In this document: piece by piece, positions 58,981 to 64,000 of the stretch
How the letters are laid out: each line of letters starts with the position of its first letter
How positions within the stretch are numbered: the stretch's first letter is position 1
Assembly (NCBI GenBank): GCA_030549495.1
Contig: JAUIRK010000902.1
Coordinates: forward strand, 189,001-253,000
Length of the DNA stretch: 64,000 nucleotides
Direction of reading: 5' to 3'
From: Nectonema munidae
Lineage: Eukaryota; Nematomorpha; Nectonematoida; Nectonematidae
Made by a program: the position numbers and the translations under genes
Notes under the pieces: generated by a model
Database searches by the model: none
Told to the model about the DNA's origin: nothing
Seen by the model: the letters and a program-made list of their open reading frames with translations, nothing else

Positions 58981-59880
58981 ATTCTACAGTAACTTATGTA
59001 ACTCGATAGGACCTCCATCTTTTTGGCTACAAATTCTTTATCGACTTGTAGTCTCTACGTCATATTATAATTTACAGTATGTAATTTTGCTATTCATTCC
59101 ATGATGATCCTTTCTTGGTAGCTCTTTTCATTAAAAATTCGAAAAAATTTTTATAATGATAAAATTACTTTTTTCCTCTCTCAGAGCATTCTGATTAAAG
59201 AATCTTCTTGATGATCTTAGACTTTTTTTTATCAGTATCGTGTATTTTATTATCAGGCCTGAATATTTGTCAACCAATCTCATTTCAAAGGTTTTTTTCT
59301 GATGAATCATTTGTGATGTTCATTATTCAATTACAAAATTTGTCCACGTTCTTCATCTAAAAAATTATTTCTTTGACGCAAAAGGAAAAAGATTGACAAA
59401 TTCAATTTAAATTAAAAATATCTTGATAGTGACTAAATTCTCACATATTGGCATCTGTGGCATTTTTGATAAATCTGACCTATTCTAAATTTTCAGATTT
59501 CCTACCCATCTTAGCTAAATGTTAATTGTAATCCTAGATGATAAGCTATAGATTTAAATATTTTTCATTTGTAAGAGAGGAACTTCTTTTTCACAGTCAG
59601 AATCTTTTTAAAGCATCTATTATATAATTAAACCACTTCCTAGTTCATTAGAAAATGGTAGATCTCATTTAGTCAAGATACATATTTTTTTTAATTATTT
59701 GTTTTGATCACATGTTTTCTTTTCAATCAGTTTTCAACTTCGTTCCTTCTCTCATACAAATTTTTAAAAGATTTTATAATACGTTTTGTTACTCAAGATG
59801 ATTGTAGAAAGTATTATAAGCCAAAATATACAAAAAAAAAGTATATTTTCACTATATATCTAATATGAAGCCTTTTTTTG
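58981..59880 (-). repeat. Composite-element spacer (reverse orientation)
   Basis: Shares long stretches with the reverse complement of 15720-16430, for instance around CAGGCCTGAATATTTGTCAA. Confidence 0.8.
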
Positions 59881-60560
59881 AAAATTTTTTACAGAACTGA
59901 TTTTCAGGCATACATTACTAATTCAATTGCCACTTCGAGATATTTTTTAACCGTATTATCCAAAATACAGTACAGAAATAAAATAAGCATAGTCGATTTG
60001 GTATAAAACAGATATTTTATTTTTTTGAAGACACTATCTAGAAGTAAATCACAAATCTGATTGAAGCTTTCAGATATTTTAAAACCATAAATGCCAAAAA
60101 CTGAGTCCAAAAATGAAACCAGCATCTTCCATTTGGCATAAAAACAGATATTTTATTTAAATTTCAAAAATATTTCTGTGGAAATTAGACGTAAATCGAA
60201 GATTTGATTGATACTTTCAGACATTTAAAACCTCTAAATGCAAAAAATGATTTCAGAAATAAAAATTATCATGGTCGAATTGGTATAAAAACATATATTT
60301 CATGTAAAATTAGAGAGAATATTTTTGGATATAGTTTTACGACATAAACCGGAAATTTGATTGACACTAGCAGTAAAACCTCTAAATGCGAAAACTGTGT
60401 TTAGAAATGAAATCATCATGATCTATTTGCTATAAAAACATATATTTCACGTAAAATTTGAATCAATATTTTTGAAAACTAATTTTAGAACTAAACGCAA
60501 ATTTGATTGATACTTTAGGTATTTTCAAATTCAAACTGCAAAAACTACAATTAAATTTTT
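59880..60560 (-). repeat. Satellite A array (reverse orientation)
   Basis: About four to five ~145-bp monomers. Near 60330 the sequence shows the uninterrupted target of the MULE found at 13954. Confidence 0.85.
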
Positions 60561-60593
60561 AGTGAAGGGCCCCCCCCCCCAGCACTAATAGGG

Positions 60594-60680
60594 TTAAAGC
60601 TGCAAAGTGCTTGCGTACTCACTGGAAAAGAGATGCATCTTATCTTGAAGTTCCACGGTCAAAGATAAAAAATCTGTTTA
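60594..60680 (+). pseudogene. Outer hAT transposase, segment 3
   Basis: Reads KAAKCLRTHWKRDASYLEVP then RSKIKNL, in frame with segment 2 across the TTAA element. Ends where the third insert begins. Confidence 0.75.
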
Positions 60681-61063
60681 AATTATAAACGCATTTTTAA
60701 ACACAAAAAGTGTCCGTTTTTAGAAACACTTTTTATCTAAACGCGTTCAAATTTTATGCGTTCAGAAAAAAAATGTTTAAATTTTACGTGTTCCAAAATA
60801 TTCCGTTTTGATAAAAAAAAGTGTTCTAAAATGTTGTGATGAGGTTCTAAGCACATATCAATTAAGTATTTTGTGTTTTAATTGAATATTTTGACCTTCA
60901 TTTCTTAGAAATTTTACAAAAGTTATGGGATCTTTTTTGGTAGTATGGCTGCTTTGCTATACTACTCTTCAATTTTGTCTGTATCGCCGTTGCCTATAAA
61001 AAATTTTGTTTATTCATAATAAGTTTTGAATAACATAAAAAAGGATCATGAAATATTAAGTTT

Positions 61064-61381
61064 GTGAATAATTTTATAATCCATTCCATCGAACTAATCT
61101 TGAGTGCCATTAAGCAGTTCAGCCATACTAACAAAAAATTGAAATCATTAAAATTAGCCAAAAAAACACGAGATATTTATAAAAAAATTCATAGTAAGAA
61201 GTTTTATTATTTATATTATTCAATGAAAGAAGATGATAAGCCGTTTCCTCAACAAATTTGTCGAATTCTTTGTAAATTTCTCCTTTATCTAGTAGGTTCT
61301 GTATCGTTTTACTATAACTTGGAATTTAAAACAAAAGCAAAACATTTATTATCTATAACTAATATAGGCCTGTTTTTCTAG
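61064..61381 (+). CDS. Unassigned 105-codon open frame
   Basis: Open from ATG 61064 (MNNFIIHSIELILSAIKQFS...) to a TAG at 61379. Lysine-rich middle, hydrophobic stretch near residues 72-85 (ICRILCKFLLYLVGSVSFYY). No family recognised. It could be a piece of the insert's own protein or chance in AT-rich DNA. Confidence 0.2.
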   Translation: MNNFIIHSIELILSAIKQFSHTNKKLKSLKLAKKTRDIYKKIHSKKFYYLYYSMKEDDKPFPQQICRILCKFLLYLVGSVSFYYNLEFKTKAKHLLSITNIGLFF

Positions 61382-61920
61382 GTCCACTTAAAGATCATTG
61401 GTACCTTTAATCTATGTCCTGTTAAAGAACATTGGTACTCCCGTTATTCTAGATCCTGTTAAAGATCATCGGTATCCCCGTGATTCTAGGTCCTGTTAAA
61501 GATCATTGGTACCTCCGTGATTCTAGGTCCTGTTAAAGATGATTGGTACTGTGATTCTAGTTCCTAATAAAGATCATTGGTACCCCCTTAACTTGGTCCT
61601 GTTAAAGATTATTGGTACTGTGATTCTAGGTCCTGTGAAAGATAATTGGTACCCCCATGATTCTAGGTGTTCTCAAAGATCATCGGTACCGTGATTATAG
61701 ATCCACATAAGGAACCCGTAAAGATCATTAGTACCCGTAAAGATCACTAGTACCCGTAAAGATCACTAGTACCCGTAAAGATCACTAGTACCCGTAAAGA
61801 TCATTAGTACCCATATAGATCATTTGTACCCCTGTAAACATCATTAGTACCTCTAATAATCGTTTATATCCCCGAATATCATCGTTAGTACACGTAAAGA
61901 TCATTAATAGCCGACAATTT
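61381..61920 (+). repeat. GGTACC minisatellite and derived 18-bp repeat
   Basis: To about 61700: units of GATTCTAGGTCCTGTTAAAG then ATCATTGGTACC, the reverse complement of the unit at 48878-49262. From about 61705 to 61800 it degenerates into tandem CGTAAAGATCACTAGTACC (about 18-bp period), then into scattered copies. Confidence 0.9.
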
Positions 61921-63100
61921 AGTAGATAAAATCTAAAAAACATGGTAGAAAGATCTATTTATTTAAATTAAAAATAGATTCGTACTAAATCTATAGAATT
62001 AGCAATTAGTTTATCATTAAAAATAAATTAAAGCAGACAATATAAATAAATTATATGTAATCTATATAAAATTTAAAAAACCTTATCAAAAGTAGAAAGA
62101 TCTATCTATTTAAATAAAAAAAAATAGATTTAAATCTATTGAAATCTCTTAATACTTAAAAAATAAAAGTAATAGAGTTTAGAAAAAAAAATTTATAAAC
62201 TAAATAATTTAGATTATAGAAATCTATTACTGAAAAATAAAATTTATAAAAATAATTTAGATTTTAAAGAAATCTTAATAAAACTTTAGTTATTTAAAAA
62301 TGTTCAATAGTAGGTATCAATTTTTAGAAATCTAATACAAAATTTATAAATTAAAAAAACAACTTTAATAAAGAATCTTATTTTATTAGAAATAGAGATT
62401 TGAAACAGTAACATACAAATTTATTATCTTTCCTGAGAAGAATAAATAAACCCATCAGCCATTAATTTAATTGGATATATTGAGAATGTAAAATTTTTTT
62501 AATGCAAATGATTTTTTTGATTGGCTAAAATAAGTACATCATATACTATATATGAAAATTTTTTGAATAAAAAGATTTAATGTAAAATAAAGTTAAAAAA
62601 TCGGAAATTTAAAAAATGGAAAATTCAAAAATTTTAAAATGTATTCTGATAGAGTTTGATACGCTGATTCCAAATATGTAATTTGTTTGAAATAAATCGA
62701 ATGATTTTTTAATTTTTTTAGGTCAAATTGGAATTTTTGTCATTTTATCAATTTCAAGGGCTAAAAATAGACTCCAAAATTTACAATTTTTTGATTGATA
62801 AAAAACACTGAACAAAATATCTTTTTAGATTTTAGATACTTAATTGATAGTTATTTTTAATTGAAATGCTGCTGTCAACACATAAAGTATTTATATTTTA
62901 AAAACATCCTGCATACACTTTTGAGATGTACATGAGATAAGCTCTAATGCTATAAAAAATAAATTCTGTATTTTAATGACATGTATCTGTCCTATATGAA
63001 AAATTTAAATCGATACAGTTTAATTTTTTTGTTTAAACTCTAAACACAAAACGGAATAGTTGGAAATTTTATATGGTGTTTAAGATTATAAATAATTTTT
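61921..63100. other. AT-rich interior of third insert
   Basis: No coding signature. Repeated AGAAAGATCTATTTATTTAAA-like words near 61950 and 62095 suggest local duplication. Confidence 0.45.
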
Positions 63101-63265
63101 CAACATAAAAATGTCTAAATGTAATATAATATGTTTAAATGCTAAATATTTTCCTTTCAATGTGTTTTTAGGTGTAAAGTGTTTAGGTTTTAAACATTAT
63201 TTAAACACAAAAATAACCAAACACCTAATACTGTGTTTAAATTCTAAACGCACTTTTTACAGTGT

Positions 63266-63367
63266 GGTAGCGGAACGAGCTGTAAAAGTGATGGAAGAAC
63301 TTTTTTCAACCTGCAAAAAAGACAAATACCTTAACACTAAATTTATTAATACAAATACACAGATCTA
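63266..63367 (+). pseudogene. Outer hAT transposase, segment 4 (C-terminus)
   Basis: Reads SVVAERAVKVMEELFSTCKK then DKYLNTKFINTNTQI and TAA-like stop. ERAVK-type wording is the C-terminal hAT end in this lineage. The part between segments 3 and 4 seems to be missing, so the third insertion may have come with a deletion. Confidence 0.6.
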
Positions 63368-63628
63368 AAGAATAGTTTTATCATTCTATATCATATGTAA
63401 ATAAGTTTCTGTAATCCATCCACTCATAATACATAATAAATTATGATTTTAATAAAGAATGTATGATACTCCACGTATTATATCGTAAAAAACAAAAATG
63501 ATTTAGGCGCGGAACATTTTTTTAGAAATTAGACTAAAAAAAGTTGTTTTTAGATGTTTTAATCAAAAGTTCATTCGTTAGTACATCAGGGTAAGAAATT
63601 AAAAATTTGTAATAACCCTAATGTACAC

Positions 63629-64000
63629 ATTTACTCCATTCAGCATTTTCAATGTGTTTTTTCTTGTAATAAAATATATATAACGTACTAAATGATTACT
63701 ATTTAATTTTGTCTCATTTTGTGAGGCATAAGTAGATGTCAATTTGAAAATATTCCTAATCTCACAGACTCCATTTTTTTGAGGTTTTTCTGCCTACCAA
63801 AAAAATCTTTTTCTTTGAAATTTTTAAATTTCGATTTTAAAAGAGCATGAGTGAAATTCCATGCATAATAAGTAAAAGTGCATACTTCATAATTGTCTAA
63901 GAACATTCTAACCATTACAAAACGTAGTTTTAAAATAAATTTTAACACCATCTAGTTTTGATAATTTTTAGTTTTCGTCTGATTCCATATTTCATACCTT
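63629..64000. other. Flank of the hAT stack, no feature seen
   Basis: AT-rich. The minus frame 63739-63951 has no domain signature. Confidence 0.4.

Larger units (their letters stand above)
57262..60593 (-). mobile_element. TTAA element with perfect 15-bp TIRs, packed with satellites
   Basis: Both ends are CCCTATTAGTGCTGG, in inverted orientation, flanked by TTAA (57258-57261 and 60594-60597). This is the piggyBac signature. Deleting the element and one TTAA restores the outer hAT frame exactly (...VNKTNCL|KAAKCLRTHW...). Inside: G/C homopolymer borders, satellite B (57310-58980), the spacer (about 59000-59880) and satellite A (59880-60560), all reverse-complement of the intron 2 composite element. 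No transposase. Confidence 0.93.
60681..63265. mobile_element. Third insert in the outer hAT, unclassified
   Basis: Both borders carry TTTAAATT.TAAACGCA-type sequence (60678-60700 and 63233-63255), and sub-terminal TATTCCGTTTTG occurs in opposite orientations near 60800 and 63050. Several internal GTGTTTAAA / TTTAAACAC words. Contains an unassigned 105-codon frame and the GGTACC minisatellite. I could not define exact ends or a target duplication, so the superfamily is open. Confidence 0.6.
51484..63620 (+). mobile_element. Outer hAT transposon of a nested stack, 8-bp TSD ATGTACAC
   Basis: The left end TAGGGTTATGAC at 51484 is preceded by ATGTACAC (51476-51483). The right end, the complement of TAGGGTTATTAC, finishes at 63620 and is followed by ATGTACAC (63621-63628). 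The exact 8-bp duplication and hAT-type termini identify a whole hAT element now 12.1 kb long because three other elements sit inside its transposase gene. The original was roughly 2.4 kb or more. Confidence 0.88.

Noticed and set aside
1-64000. LTR retrovirus, Polinton or other capsid-bearing element
   Set aside because: No protease, integrase, capsid or LTR pair recognised; the reverse transcriptases seen have LINE motif order.

Overview
The window is AT-rich animal DNA dominated by mobile elements, with one recognisable host gene. A spliced MIP channel gene, abundant LINE/hAT/MULE/piggyBac/pogo relics, and a DNA-transposon ORF of a type I recall as common in arthropod genomes point to an arthropod. 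A parasitic copepod (caligid louse) is my best guess, by overall impression only.

The host gene is an aquaporin-family (MIP) gene on the + strand. It has five exons (2271-2551, 10441-10567, 25919-26133, 42297-42458, 42512-42563) that join in phase to 278 codons plus stop. Introns of 7.9, 15.4 and 16.2 kb are filled with transposons; the last intron is only 53 bp. The first half-helix motif is NPS, the second NPA, and the predicted selectivity filter is I/V/V/R.

Intron 1 (2552-10440) holds a decayed hAT transposase, a 473-bp hAT MITE with an 8-bp target duplication, a piggyBac tail and an antisense LINE. Intron 2 (10568-25918) holds a short telomere-like palindrome, a LINE relic and a 12.5-kb composite satellite element (about 12530-25050) with long inverted ends. 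That element carries two tandem-repeat families and was itself hit by a MULE (13954-15308, 9-bp duplication) and by a CACTG-ended DNA transposon with an uninterrupted 568-codon ORF (16809-19240, TTA duplication). Intron 3 (26134-42296) holds a hAT deletion derivative, a MULE transposase, LINEs, a tRNA-like SINE, a piggyBac relic, a fragment of the composite element, and a second copy of the 568-codon element that differs almost only by small deletions.

Downstream of the gene (42.6-51.4 kb) are LINE fragments, a second SINE copy, a 130-bp TTAA MITE, a GGTACC-containing minisatellite, another hAT MITE and a pogo/Tigger tail. From 51484 to 63620 lies a nested stack: a hAT transposon bounded by the duplication ATGTACAC, whose transposase is split by a second hAT (52251-56055), by a TTAA element with perfect 15-bp ends carrying the same satellites as intron 2 (57262-60593), and by a third repeat-rich insert (about 60681-63265).

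I saw no LTR retrovirus, Polinton, CRISPR array, rRNA or tRNA gene. All calls rest on reading the sequence and on remembered family signatures; no search was run.
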